Shown: positions 33,662-46,536 of the stretch, piece by piece
Layout: each line of letters starts with the position of its first letter
Numbering within the stretch: position 1 is the first letter of the stretch
NCBI GenBank assembly: GCA_008360955.1
Contig: LUCM01009331.1
Coordinates: forward strand, 160,099-224,098
From: Fasciolopsis buskii
Taxonomy: Eukaryota; Platyhelminthes; Trematoda; Plagiorchiida; Fasciolidae
Length of the DNA stretch: 64,000 nucleotides
Direction of reading: 5' to 3'
Translations under genes and position numbers: made by a program
The notes under the pieces: model-generated
Told to the model about the DNA's origin: nothing
The model's database searches: none
The model's input: only the letters and a program-made list of their open reading frames with translations

Positions 33662-35820
33662 ATAGCAGATATTCCGTTAGTTTCAGACACTCCTTAGATA
33701 ACATTGATTGTTCGTTTAGTCCATATCTTCGTAGATCTGCTCAGTCCTGAAGCGCTATCAACACAAAAGTATATGTAGCACCCCTGTGTCTAAAGTCCAC
33801 TATATCATCGTTCGATGACGTTTTCATGCGATTTTTCATTCATCTCTTAGCTGAGCACTTACAAGTGATTTCTAATCTCCTTATCCGTTGATAAACATCA
33901 CGTTTATCGCCACTTATTGGAAATTCATGCGAGAAAGTACTCTATATTGTGCTAAGATATTACCAACCATTTATCGTAGGCCAAGCCTCAAACTAAAATT
34001 TTGTATCCTCAAGTGATTGCTGTTAGCTGTTTATGAGACCTCTATGTAAGAGTTTTCTGCAGATATTCCGCCCTCTTTAAATCCGGCAGAATTGCTTCTT
34101 TGTGATCTACCTTCTCACAAATGGTCCCGACTGCACACACCCATCAGGACACCATTCTCAGTGCTTTATTCAATGAAACAATTTGACTGTCGTCGTATAG
34201 TTTTCTTACCAAATCTCAAGGTAGTCAAAGTAACTTGTGCATAGGTCATTCGGAAGTTCTGAAGTAGGGAAGCTTTGGCAAACGATGAAGGCAGGGGAGG
34301 AATGTTTGAATTGTTTCGTTGCTGAAGCGCCTTTGTAAGCTAAGAGTCCCAAGCTAGTTTCGAATGCTGCAGTCTAAGTCTGTGGTGTCCAATCCCTATC
34401 ATTTCAATTTTCATTTGGACCAACTCCTCTGGTAGGGTTGAGAGACTTCGTCCAGCTGAACCTCTCTGCACGTATGCTGCACTTAAGTTCACGAATCAAA
34501 CCGCTTTCAACCCTCCTCAAGCGCTAAGGAATATGCGATCCTACTCTGCAATTTTCGTGTAATCCCTAAAAGTGCGTCTTGCTTTATGCACAATGCAACA
34601 CCCATTAGCTCGTTTGATTTTTGAAGGACGCTGTTAGTTTTCTTCGATGATCACTCATTTAGCATACCAAACGCTTGATGCATTCGACTATCTCGACTAA
34701 ATTCTTTCCTGACTCTCGGACTACTTTCGTAATCACATTTAGGGAACTAGGGTGGGGAGGTTTTCCAATATGATTGTCAAAACTTTCCATGTACTCCAGG
34801 GGCAGGGATTTCTTTCTCTTTCCTACTTTTGTGCTACGCGAGCAACATTTTGCTTTGTTCTCTGTCCAGGGTATTTATCTACGCTAATGGTAGTATTCTT
34901 TACCAGGCTGTTTCTGTTCCTACGAATTTCAGAAATGCCCTTATGAAACCCACTTCAAATATAATCTTCTTGTCCACGAGGGGTTCTAAAATTAACTAAC
35001 CCTGGATACCCTAAATGCTTTTACAATCTTTTACGCTCGCAATTCTCTACCAGCCTCGTTATACTGAGTTGATAGTCCCTATATATAACTGTTTCTTTGA
35101 TTTCTCTAAATGTTCGACTTGGGACCAATTTAAGACGAGTATTTCCTATTCAGTAATAATTTGAAAAGCTGAGACTTATTTATCCAAAGAACAAGTCTCA
35201 GACAATCTTCAACACCGCAACATTTGTATCTAATTTTCTGTTTTAACTTGTCCTCCTTCTGCTAATCTTTTATTCCTTCGTTATTTTTCTGAAATAGGAC
35301 TATAATAGTCTTTCGTCAAGGATAGGCAGTAAATAGGTCACTCACACTGCTTTGCTTTGATGCTGTTTGGCTGAACTTGCCAATAAACTTACTGGAGCTT
35401 GGACACCTGTAACTGGCAAGATTTTATGGGATCGAACCCACTCACTTGCTTAGCACACACAGTCCACCCAATGTGTAGTTCGGTAGTTTCCTATTAGAAT
35501 TGTCACTTGTAAAACTCTCCTGGGTTTTGACGCGGATATTGATCCGTAAGGGTAAAACCAGAACAAAAATTTTCTGGATTTGGTTTATTAGGTTTCTCTT
35601 TCATACACTTTATATCTACCCTTGTACACTTTGTCTATTATATCATAGGTTTCTCGATGCGTTCTGATTGGAATACAAACATGTTGCCTACGAAATTGTC
35701 TCATACAAATGCAAACACCAGTTATCTGTCGCCGTTATCTTCACGTTTACGTGAACTTAGGTTTCTGCACCTGAACGTGGCTAAAGAACAAAACACTTGA
35801 CGGCAATTCGATAGATCTAT
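33662..35820. other. Pyrimidine-rich, gene-poor stretch; possible decayed element
   Basis: The plus strand is markedly richer in T and C than the flanks over about 2 kb. No splice-bounded exon found. Minus frames are broken by many stops; a 43-codon minus stretch near 34658-34790 is open but not recognised. A B-box-like GGGTTCGATCCC lies at about 35428-35440 on the minus strand. Confidence 0.35.
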
Positions 35821-36071
35821 TTTTCATGAAATAATTCACCATGTGATATCATCGCCCAACTCATTATAGAGAAACCATGGAGGCACTGTACAGCTGTTTC
35901 ATCCTTGTTAGGAATCATCATCAGTGCATATGGACCGCGACCGAACTGGCACGCGAACCAGGGACGAACGTTTCTGAGTCGAACGCCCTAGCCATTACGC
36001 TACCGGGCAGGCTCTGAACGGTTTGTTGAACTTCCCCACAAGATGTTGCACCTATCCGCCACTATTTGCAC
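35821..36071 (-). mobile_element. tRNA-derived SINE, copy B, full length
   Basis: On the minus strand it reads head (gcaaatagtggcggataggtgcaacatc), tRNA-like region (cccggtagcgtaatggctag, ctggttcgcgtgcc) and 3' end (gatgatatcacatggtgaat). Best preserved copy; defines the family. Confidence 0.8.
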
Positions 36072-36076
36072 GGTCA

Positions 36077-36166
36077 CGCTGATGATTCTTAACACGGATG
36101 AAACAGCTGTACTTCCTAATGGTGAGCTGGGCGATGATATCACATGGTGAATTAGTTCATGAAAAC
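36077..36166 (+). mobile_element. SINE copy C, 3' half, inverted next to copy B
   Basis: From gatgattcttaacacggatg to ggtgaattagttcatgaaaac it matches the 3' half of the family in the opposite orientation to copy B, six bases away. The pair forms a foldback of about 90-bp arms with the head of copy B as loop. Confidence 0.75.
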
Positions 36167-37066
36167 ATTGAATCTCCTACTACTAACTTGTACCAAGATC
36201 TATTTTTATTAGGTCCGAATGTTAAGGGTCTTTGACTCTAATATGATTAGCTCCTATGCACGAACCCCTTTCACCTGGCAGCATCCTTTGCGCTCCATTA
36301 AATGAATCAGACGTCCACAAAATCCTCGATGCCAGCATGGATTGCCAGTCCAAATTACTTTGGGACACAGCATCCACCAGGAAAATTTCCCAATGTATCG
36401 ATTTACGCCCACAAGTTTGAATGAAGGGGGATGAAAGATGAAGTTATACCGCACTAGCAACAATCAAGAAAGTACAACATTATGCTGAGTTGGGTTTTAT
36501 TATTCATGTGAAGCTACAATTGTGGAAGCCAGTCAAAGGTTATTCCACTCCAAGTGACTTGTACTGCAAGTTTCCATGCTGAAATTTTTGTCAATGGCTA
36601 ATTTAAAATTGCCAACAGCTGATCAAGAATAGACTATGAGGTCAAACCCAATCTGTGAAAAGTATCAACTGAGTTTAGTCAGCTACCACTAGACTACCAC
36701 ATCAACAGCTGTCATATTCAGTACTCTTGTGAAAACGTAGTTGAAAGAGGTGGAGAGAAATGGAATGTTGACACACCAGGGCTAGGTTCGAACCAAAGAC
36801 TTGCATGGGCTATTTGTTACAAACAACCCCAATTCACTTCATGCCACTGTCGACCTCATCAATGAAAAAAGAATCGTCGTAATTCTCTTCAATCTAATCG
36901 TTTATATGATTCCATGATCCTGGTCTGGCTGTACAATGAAAGATTCTGATTGCAAACTAATATAAAACAATTTGTGCAGAAAATACCTATCAATGAAGCG
37001 AGGTCGAAAGTTCAAAGTTGGCGGTAACTACAGAACAAGTATCTGATTTAAGAAAAACCCATCCAT

Positions 37067-37294
37067 TTGACGAAACAGTTCTTGGCGAACAGAAATATTT
37101 ATATTGACTGCGACACCGAATCAGCCATAAAGGGTTCGGCTGTAAAATTTAAGTGGTTTGTCAGAATACATCTGAACAACAGGACCGTGGTGAATAAACA
37201 ACAGATCCCGCTTGTATGCGTCAAAAACTCAGTCTCCACGAATGGGTATCCACATCACACAATTCTTGTATGGACCCAATACGCTGTTTTCTAA
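37067..37294 (+). CDS. Plus-strand exon candidate
   Basis: A single 75-codon frame; an acceptor-like AG (cttggcgaacag) precedes NIYIDCDTESAIKG, followed by SAVKFKWFVRIHLNNRT and a stop. The beta-like pattern and Cys suggest an extracellular domain of PKD/REJ or Ig type, but this is only an impression. The acceptor lacks a pyrimidine tract. Confidence 0.3.
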   Translation: MTKQFLANRNIYIDCDTESAIKGSAVKFKWFVRIHLNNRTVVNKQQIPLVCVKNSVSTNGYPHHTILVWTQYAVF

Positions 37295-39235
37295 AGTGAA
37301 AAACCGGAGAACAAAGCGTCATTTTCATCCTCATTCATGTTTTTACTAAGAAATTTATTTACTTGGGTTAGATGAAGCCTAAGGAATATCAATACTTATT
37401 GCGTTCTTTCTTATGAATTAGTGATCACGACAAAGTGCTCCTGCTAATTGTCCAGTTTGTTGATGCCTGTTTTCATGCACTCATAGAATACGTTGATTCC
37501 ATTTTTCCAGTGACGAGACACCGCAACAACCGTTCAGGATATGTCTAAAGATAACCCGCCCTAGGGGCCTTGATTCTTTAGGTTCGATCACAAAATTGTG
37601 TACCGTTTTATTGAAAAAAACAGAAAAAACTAATAATACATTGTACGCAACTCACACGGGTCTCTTATGTCCAGCTTCTGGGAATTTTCTTTCATTATTG
37701 ACGCTTTTCTGCATTGTCCTGGTGAAAATTGATCCCTATTGTCAAATTTCCTTTGTAAACTAATGTTATTTCAGAAATTCCGACAGCCCTTGAGTTGTTT
37801 CCAGTGGTCGTTATTGAGGTGTTGTTTTGCTTTCTTACTAGACCAAAATGCTCTTCATCCAAAATTACACAACTGATTCTGTAGCTGAGTGTATACCAGT
37901 CATCCCAGCTACGTAGTATTTCATGTTTTTCGCACACTCAATGCGAAATCTAGCCAGTTCTGCGGCTGTTCCATATCACAGAATTGTCCATGTGACGTTC
38001 AGAACTTCTGTCCCGGGAAGTGTAAAAAATGTACTCCAGCTTGTGCAACAAGTTTGAGAATGGCTATAACATTTTGCAGGGAAGGCAACTTTTGAAGGAA
38101 TGTTAACATAGCACAGTGAAACTCATCACAGGTGAGTTAGTAGAACACCTCTTTGCCGATATCTTGTGTCCTTTTGTGTCTATATTTACGTCCATGTTTA
38201 CTCGTAAGGTTTGTCCTTTCACAGAACATTATTTAATCAATGGAACTTGGCTACATTATTTCTTATTTTCCTAGGCCTTTTCTTCACATTACAATACCGT
38301 TCTCGAGGCTGACCAAGCATTTCCTCTCTGCCTTGATACAGTAGGTAGCAAATTCCAGTCAGATCCGGGACAAAAGTTCGTTCGAACTGCATAATTAATT
38401 CTCACGACCAAGAACTGGGCACATCACAACACCCAGTTAGTGTACCCAAATGGACAGAGCCATTGATTAGCCGTGTTTGTGAGTGTCTCGATTTTCTGCA
38501 GCTCGCGGGAACTTCAACCACAACTTCTTGCCCTGTGTGACTGCTACGCATAACAACTGGTGTTCTCCGGGTGAACCTCTCGCTCCCCGCTCCCCTAAAA
38601 GGAAGTAACATGTCCATTCTCCTGTTTTCACTTCGTGTGTAACCCAAAATCCACTACCGTAAACACATATAGTCGAATTTTTCATGGTCCCCAGTTTCCT
38701 ATTTAGCGACAGATGATGCTCAAAAGGCTTTTCCAGTCCAGTGCGGACTGGTATCTTTTAGTTTTGCATCCAGTCGTGAGGGATCACGTTTCCTTAATTC
38801 AAATACAACTGGCCTTGTTTACTCTGCACAGATAATCACACATTGTTACCTACTCCCAAAGTAAATTCAAGTGTTAATGTTAGCATTGTTGTTGATGATC
38901 TCTAAGATAAAGCAAGGCTCCGGCATCCATTTTTACACATGGATGTAATTCATAGACTAGCAATTTGTTAGGAATGCTAGTTAAGAATGGTTGCTAGTTA
39001 GCCATTATGCTTTATTGCGCACTTACATTTCTCATTTCAGGAAATAAAGCAAAAGTTCCATTGGAAATTAAAAAAATCACTTGTATAAGTGCTTGCGGTA
39101 GGCTAGTGAATCGGTGGGCGAATGAATTTTGCACCGCAGTCGGCTAACTGACTTTTTATTAAGCAGTGTGTATTACCATAGCCCTAATGGTTAGGTTCGT
39201 TTGTCTGTTTTTTGCACATCCCTGCTTTTGACGAG

Positions 39236-39512
39236 TGATAAATTGCCCGAAGAAGAAGTTCCAAAAGCTGTGCACTTCTTGAAGTTGCTGTCCCCTTTCA
39301 AAATACCACAAATGACCATGGGTGATTTTACACAGACTGCTATATTGATTCTGACTAGCGGAAAGGATCATGAAATGGGAAATCTGAAATTAAATTTTTC
39401 ACTACTAATCAGTTCCAGATACTCGAATCAGGTTCCGCGTAAACCAGTTTGGGCCTCTGTGAAACCGAATGCTTGGCAGTGCTATCTGTTCTACATGTGT
39501 GCAAAACTTTGA
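39236..39512 (+). CDS. Plus-strand terminal exon candidate
   Basis: Acceptor after gttttttgcacatccctgctt. Ninety-one codons open in phase 2 to a stop (DKLPEEEVPKAVHFLKLL, GNLKLNFSLLISSRYSNQ, YLFYMCAKL). AATAAA at 39559-39564, 47 nt after the stop, supports a 3' end. Unknown family. Confidence 0.42.
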
Positions 39513-40195
39513 ACGGCTTTATACTTAGGCAGAAACTCGGTCTGCACAGATTTACCGAAATAAACGAGGTCATGTTTCCTTGTTTCCAGTCTATGTGTTG
39601 CCTACCTATATCAACACCTTTTTAGATATGTTTTTACCTTAGGAATATTTGCGCTTTTAAAGGTCGAAGAAAATCAAGCCACCGACTACATTTGAAAACC
39701 ACGGAGACTTGTCAGATAGACGTGGACTTAATCGCTCACTTGGTATGCAAACTGAACTAAGCCGAACTGGGTGCTTGCTTTTTCACACAGTCAGACGATT
39801 GTTTTCTTCATCAAATATTTTCAATCCCTTCGCTCAAAATCCGCACGAGGGACTGCGAGAGCCGGTTTTTTTTTCAAAAATATTTCAGGATGATGCTTAG
39901 GCAAGGTAACATTGTTAGGTTAAAATATTAACCTACTCGTATTGTAGGAATGCAAATTTTGATTCAAGTTCTGTCAACGAATGCGCTGGATCATTTTGAT
40001 TGTCTGATTTGATAAATTTTACTAACCGGCTTAATCGTTTAGTCAATTTATTTGATACACTAAACTTTCACGATAGGATAGATGGTAGTTCGTGTTTAAA
40101 TATTTATACAAGCAAACATAGAACTGAACAGATCGATCGGACGATCGCCTGACTGGCTATCAAAGTAATGTCCACGTTTTCTCGGTAATTTAAAC

Positions 40196-40367
40196 TAAGC
40201 CATAACGGCTAAGGCTTTTGACTCAGTCGTTTGTCCCTGGTTCATGTCCCAAGTAGGGCGCACTGCTGGTGATTCCTAACAAGGATTAAACAACTGTACA
40301 GTGCTTCTGCGGTTTCTTAATGGTGAAGTGAGCCTTGATATCACACGGCGAATAACTTCATCATAAC
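40196..40367 (+). mobile_element. SINE copy D
   Basis: Matches the family from the tRNA-like region (cataacggctaaggcttttg, ccctggttcatgtccc) through the 3' end (cttgatatcacacggcgaat). More diverged than B. Confidence 0.7.
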
Positions 40368-41519
40368 GTAAATTTCATCCCTTAATATGTACCTCTTAAT
40401 ATAGTCATCGATCTTTCTAATATCACTGCTAAATTTATCACCACATGCTAGCACGCCGTATTCGCGCCCTCACGTTGCACATCAAACGAGGCCAACCATT
40501 CCTTCTGGTCATCGTTAAAGTTAGTGAATTACCCAACTTATATGCTAGTTTCCCACATGGAAGCAGAGCGGCCAATGCGCATGAAATGGACTTGTATTAA
40601 TATTTCAGTGCTTCCATGTGGGCGTGCGTTCAGCGGTACTTCCGGGATTCACCATCTGCAAAGAGAAAAATATCCAGGCTAGTGCTGTGTTTCGAGCGAA
40701 CCACTTGAACTCTGGCTTATGCTATTCGTTCAGTCCGCTAGGTCTATTTTGGTTCTCGGATGAATCAGCCTTTCTCTAAAACTGTTTCGTAGTATACTTG
40801 TCTCGACATTCTAATTGCCTGAACTCATTTGGCAATAGATCCAATTAAGACGGACAAAAAAGCACAATATTCGACAGAGTAGTCGAAAGCAGCCTGAACC
40901 TGAAGTAAGCGCTAATGATGATTGCATCTTCTAGTGCTTCTTTCATTCTTTCGATCAGTAACTGCCAGTTGAAAAAGAACGAATTTCTAAGCGTAGCGAA
41001 GAAGATCAGGATTCACAGAGGAGAATTTGTTTTGGCTCACTTCGAATACACATTTCCTACTGGTCATTGCAGCTAGTACTATGACGTTTTAATAGGTCAA
41101 TCTATACTCTAGTCTCTAGGATTGAACCCAACCGCGCAAATAAATTCACTTAATAAGTGCTAAGATGCGAGTGATCAGCTGATGCTCATAAATGTTAAAC
41201 CAAGATTATTTCGAAGAAAAACGAAACGATTCATCACGAATTTTACAAAATCCGCTTATCAATAAAACTTACGAATACAGCATTTCGTATCCTGATAATA
41301 CGTATTAGTGCTACGTGCCTAAGGTCACATGACTGGAGCTTGAAATAGGTATGAATAAATGCGTATCAGATCGTCCAAGCCTGATCTAAACAAATCTGAT
41401 TTTCATTTGTTCTGGAGCTGACCGCTGCCGTACACATTTGTCCGGGCATGACACAGCTTGACGAAACTTAATTACACATTAAGTTTTGAATAAATAATGC
41501 TGGAGTTGAGAGTTTTTAG

Positions 41520-41589
41520 GAATGGTTCCGAAGTTGTATGGAGACGCAAACTCAATGAATTTTCATCAAGTTTCAGATGCCTTTTTGAG
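41520..41589 (+). CDS. Plus-strand exon candidate (phase 2 to 0)
   Basis: Acceptor gagagtttttag, donor TTGAG/gtaatc. Twenty-three residues (NGSEVVWRRKLNEFSSSF, RCLFE) with an NGS site. Read-through would continue to 41736. Confidence 0.38.
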
Positions 41590-41736
41590 GTAATCACATC
41601 ATGTCCTCTTCATAACGAATTAGAATATCCTGTTTACAATGAAGCTACTTTTTCTGCGAGTTTGTTAATCAATTGCAAATCCCGTACTGGGACTTACAAA
41701 AAAGCAGAGCAGAGTAACAGTAATTGCTGGTGCTAA

Positions 41737-43901
41737 CTGAAAGCATTCTGAAGCGTTGGAAGCCATTAGAAAACAACTACGTCGCCGCTCTGACTAGTTA
41801 TCAGTTTTTTTGAATCTTGAGCAACTTGTCATGTCACGTGCTCACCAACAATGGCAGAATTGCCGTTCAGAAGACATCAAGATTTTGCATTTTATTATGA
41901 TATACCGTAAGAAGGGAGCATTTAGTAACTGGAGAACAATTCCACGAAATTCCTTAGCAATCGCTTCAACAAATCATTACTGATTTATCCTCTGTGCTTG
42001 CTGGCTATCCTGTCCACATATTGGCGAAGAGGGACTCGTGAGATCCAATATGGGGGAATTTTACGTTAAACTTTATTTAAAACAAAAGCATTGATCTTCT
42101 TGCAAATCTTACATGGAACGGCTTGTCAGGAATAAATCTAAACATATGGCTCACTTTAAGTAGTACCTATTTTAATATGCATATCGAGTGACTCATGCGG
42201 CACTGCTAACGCCTGTCTGACCATGAAGAAACCATGGGATGAGTACTCTGCCGTCTCTCATCGTTGTTATGATATATCAGTAGCGTCTGCATACCATAGG
42301 CAAACAAGGAAGCGACTAAAAGGCAAACAAGTATGGGTCAAAAATCATTCCTGTCGAGTTGTCCTGGTTGTCTCAGGAAAAACTTGCAACTGTATGAGGT
42401 CACCTGGCCGACGCTTGGCCTTCTGTGGTCTACAAAATTCGGCGACAGATGCTCACTAGGCGGTCTGGAGTTAATCCTGTTAGGTTAGTGAATAAAATGT
42501 TCTATTCACAATCGTTTGTCTAACTTTGGCTTCCTGATTTGAACTCGGGTGATTAGCACTCAACAAAAAACGAACAGATTCCAAGTAGTCCCAGGGATTT
42601 CAATGATGAATTAGACGTTTATTCTGCATGGTGAACTGCTTGGAACCCATGGGCTTCCGTGTACCGAATAAAAAATGTTAGCATCATATTGTTCCAACGA
42701 TTCTTAAGTAATGTCTTTAAAAGAATGTAAATCAGTTTAATTTTGCCGAGAAATTCAATTATCCAGTTAAGAATAGTCATTCAGAATGCCTCGTTTGCAC
42801 TGAAAAATGCAGCAAGGAATACAAGAAAGCATGACTAAGAACGATTTTTTCAACTTTCCATAATTAACACTGCTGTAGGAGATTAAATCCAAAACGTTAG
42901 TGTCCGTTCCGTGTGGTAAACACCCGATAACACCCGAGTTTTTTCTTTCTTTAATCCGGAAAGTCGGGGCGGCCAGTTCTACGTCCTTGGCTGCATTCAT
43001 TTAGACCTCTGATGATCGCAAAAGTGACTGAATCGGCTTGAGTTTGCTAGAACTGTGCGTGTCCGACTGGTTGATTTTTACCATTTACGGTTAGACAGGG
43101 TCCCACAAGGCAAAGCGTAACCCGGTTGGTCATTTCTACTACTGTTTGGTACGCTTACCTGATAGGACAGCTTAAAATCATATAAAGTATTATCTGTGAT
43201 CGTTTTTCATGTGCGATTGTGACAAAGTACATAGAAACCAATCGACTTGAAGCCGCGGAGAGATATGAACATTATGGTCTAACCTGTTTTACTGCACAAA
43301 GCAATGTCTTCGAAGCTGCTTATATCGAAGAAGCTTGGATTAAATGAAAAAAACTGCTTATTTCCAACCCACGAACACACGCTGACGAGTTGGTGTACTA
43401 AATAGGATCAATGGATGAACTCGCAAAAATTCTCACAAAATCAAATTTCACGTCTAAATTAAACCACGAACATAATCAAAAATGCAAATATCCAAATAGG
43501 ATTTTGACCGATACGTAATGCAGCGGAATCAAAATCTAAATGCAGCGTTGGCCGGCGAGAAAGATATACCTACTAAATTTCTACAAAAACAGAAACCCTG
43601 ATAGGCTACGGACGGATGTCGTTGAAGCCTGGTTCAAAGTGTCACGGCAGAAATCCTCATTTAATAACTGTTAGGAACACGACCTAGGTGCACCTTGAAT
43701 CCGGCAACCCACCTTACCTAGGCGCTTTTGCTGGGCACTCAGTTTTGGTAGTTTAATTCGACAACTATACCTATAAAAGAAAGAACACAGTTCAAGCTGA
43801 TTAACTCGAGATGGTCCGAGTATCATCTTGACAGCTGCCTTCTGGTACGTGGTTAACTCGAGTCGTTTAGTTTACCATGCCTGCTAGCTTTGGAAACTCC
43901 G
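41737..43901. other. No convincing gene
   Basis: ORFs at 42223-42459 (plus) and 42767-43000 (minus) lack paired splice sites. No repeat recognised. Confidence 0.3.
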
Positions 43902-44035
43902 TTAAATGCCACCAGATGACAGGCACAAGTACCAGTAAGCACGCCATTTATTACTGAGGCAACTTCTATCAAGATATTGATACGAAATATCTGTGCAAAA
44001 CGCTGTGCCACACATTCTCCAACGCCTGTGGTCAT
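43902..44035 (-). CDS. Minus-strand exon candidate, frame undecided
   Basis: Excellent acceptor (gttaatttcgctaccacag). Phase 1 reads a Cys/Trp-rich peptide to a stop (RRWRMCGTAFCTDIS, NKWRAYWYLCLSS); phase 0 reads MTTGVGECVAQRFAQIFRIN to a donor ACTG/gtactt at 43933. Confidence 0.35.
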
Positions 44036-44180
44036 CTGTGGTAGCGAAATTAACAGAACGTACACCAAGGGACAAACAATAAGCAAAACCAGCCACCTGA
44101 AATAAGTAACTGTTATCCTCGAAAGGAAACATCATAAATACAGATAGTCAACTATACATGTAAAGTATTTCGCAAATATC

Positions 44181-44340
44181 AGGACCGAACTAGTTAAGGA
44201 GTGCATGAAAAGTTGATACACCATGTATTGTTTTTTATTGTGAATGATATGACGTTAATAACGCACCCTTGTTGGTATACGTAATTCGCCAACTTTTCGA
44301 CTACCGTGGGTAGTCGCTCTCAAGGCAAGTTTTACAATCA
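44181..44340 (-). mobile_element. Foldback element copy 2, right arm plus tail only
   Basis: On the minus strand: arm with the hairpin and tcgaaaagttggc, then attcacaat, then the tail ending ttcggtcct. The left arm is missing. The tail matches the copy at 59.2 kb closely. Confidence 0.75.
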
Positions 44341-45264
44341 AACAAGTGATCAGTAAGTTTATAGTTGTTTTCCTATGAGGCTTGGCAGGGAGTGATTGTC
44401 TTGTAGGATGTCGTTTAGACGTCTCAATTCTTCTTTACGTTCGACATTATCACTGCATAACTTTTTAACTCTTTTGGCCAGCGAAAGAATAAGTGCCCAT
44501 TTCACCCATTGCGGATGAGTTGAAGTGAAGTTCAAATACTTATCCCAGTGTGCGGACTTTCTGTGAATGATGATATCGAGTTTTCGAGAGTCACTAACTT
44601 TCAGTCGACAATCTAGGAAGCTGGTGACTCCATTATGAACTTAACGGAACGGCGTTGCTTATTGATAGCTTGAAGAATGTCAACTTTTTTTGCTGAAATT
44701 GCATCAGAACAGACCATGGTGATCTATCCCCTCTGATAGTGCATTCTGTCTCTCATCCGTTACTATTTTCCAATGAGGCTGATTTTAAGCCATTAATACA
44801 CCCCTTCAAAACGTCCACCTGATTTCCGCAAATTCCTTTACCGGACCCAGTTTGTAATGATGACTGCAGATATAAGAGTGACTAATTCTAATTCGCGGGC
44901 GAAGTTCTGTTCTGCAGAACTCACTCGCCAAAAGCCAGTTGGCTGTAGGCACGTTCCATTCCCTCACTCGCGGCATATTCCGTGAAGGTTCCAAATGAAA
45001 TCTCGAATCCATTTGGTACGTGATAACTATTTCTTCACACTGAGCCAGAATCTGAAACGTTACGTTGTTTCTTTCTAACGAGTCTTTAAATTGGGAAGTA
45101 GGTGTGTTCTGAATGAAGGCATATAGGGAAGCTGCTAAAGTTTAAATAGAAACCAAAGTACGCATAATTTACATCTAGGTCTTGCACATGTTAACGCTAG
45201 TACAGTTCGCTTATCGTTTTGATTAGATTTTGATTTCAGTGCCAATCAATTATTATCACAATAG

Positions 45265-45346
45265 ATGTGGGCTTGTGAAAATGCACTTTCACTTTACTCA
45301 GTCAGTTCCTCAACTACGGTTGAGTTTTCATCCGCATGCAGTTTGT
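45265..45346 (+). CDS. Plus-strand exon candidate (phase 2 to 0)
   Basis: Acceptor aattattatcacaatag, donor TTTGT/gtatga. Reads CGLVKMHFHFTQSVPQLRLS to HAVC. Exit phase 0 fits the terminal exon at 46155. A phase-0 frame is open for longer (to 45495), so the frame is not certain. Confidence 0.35.
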
Positions 45347-45669
45347 GTATGAGACGCTACAAGCGCCTGACCACCTTCAGAGCTCCAAACGGGAACTGTC
45401 ATTTTGATAAGGATGAAATTAGCCAAAGGCCTTTGACTGAGTGTCAGTTACCGAAAAGAAAATTAAACGAAATTCTTTGTGAAGGTGTATTTTAACAGGA
45501 CAATGGAAATTCGAATGAAACCTGATCATTTTGAGGCACCGCGAGTAAGCATTCGCTGGTCTGTCATGGTTACACTATGGAAATCAAGGTGATCGGAACA
45601 TAACCCAGTGCCAACAAAACGACTGGCGAATCTCGGGAATATATAAGAACTATGACCAGAGTAACTCAC

Positions 45670-45748
45670 TTCAATAAGTTCTGATTCTGATTCGAATTTT
45701 ATCTTCCGTGATTTAACAGTGCACGTCAGACCCAAGTAAGTTCTCAAT
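45670..45748 (-). CDS. Minus-strand exon candidate (phase 2 to 0)
   Basis: Acceptor gaacgcgacctag is fair, donor TTGAA/gtgagt is strong. Twenty-six residues (LRTYLGLTCTVKSRKIKF). Confidence 0.35.
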
Positions 45749-46154
45749 CTAGGTCGCGTTCCGGGGACGAAGCAATGATTCCCTTCGAGAGTATCCCCGT
45801 TGTGATGCTGCATGCGCCGCAATCATTATCTCATCTTACAAATGAACACTCAACTGAGTAACACCTCAATTCAAACATGTTTATTGTTGCAATGCAAAAG
45901 ATAAGATTGTTATCGGAATTAGTCAATCTGGATGTAGTTTCTGTGTTCGTGAGGCCCCTTCTCCGCTTCGACGCCCACTGGGCTGTTTCACCTAGCGCAG
46001 TAATCCTGTCGTGTCTTGTGATGTCACAATGAACAGGCCGGCAACAAGCCTCAAAAATTTCATTTGTCAAATAAAGTTACTTTGGAAGTTACAAATACAC
46101 TTGGATCACCTGGCATATGATATTCCGTTGTCCTCTTTTGTGGTCTTGCAACAG

Positions 46155-46526
46155 AGTTATATTCAGATTATGATAGATGATGAACAATATCGCGTAGATT
46201 TATATTTGCAAGACTTTGAAAAGTTGAATACAAACAAGCTTTTTGAGCCTGGTAGCCAGTTCTTCATTTGCACAAATGTTCACTGTTCTAACGGCGAAAG
46301 ATACGACACACAAATTTTGTTGTTCGCTAACGGAACAGTCGAACAAGTTTGCAAATTACCAACGATTCGATTAGCGGAGGCAACTTGTCTAAAGACAAGT
46401 TTTTCAAGTGAACCTTTGTATATCAAGTGCCAAATGGCGTTTGGTTTTTTCATTGCATTCCGAAATGAACTGGGCTCCGATGCACTCGCGTTTAACTACA
46501 AATCGTTCAAAACAATACTAAAATAA
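46155..46526 (+). CDS. Plus-strand terminal exon, longest open frame in the window
   Basis: Excellent acceptor (gtcctcttttgtggtcttgcaacag). Phase 0 is open for 123 residues; the frame is also open upstream to 46011. Contains QIMIDDEQYRVDLYLQDF, QFFICTNVHCSNGERYDTQI, an NGT site and several cysteines: probably extracellular. Three overlapping AATAAA hexamers (46522-46536) sit at the stop codon. Not a family I can name. Confidence 0.5.
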   Translation, partial: SYIQIMIDDEQYRVDLYLQDFEKLNTNKLFEPGSQFFICTNVHCSNGERYDTQILLFANGTVEQVCKLPTIRLAEATCLKTSFSSEPLYIKCQMAFGFFIAFRNELGSDALAFNYKSFKTILK

Positions 46527-46536
46527 ATAAAATAAA
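46522..46536 (+). promoter_or_regulatory. Overlapping AATAAA polyadenylation signals
   Basis: Three AATAAA hexamers overlapping the TAA stop at 46524-46526. Confidence 0.45.
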
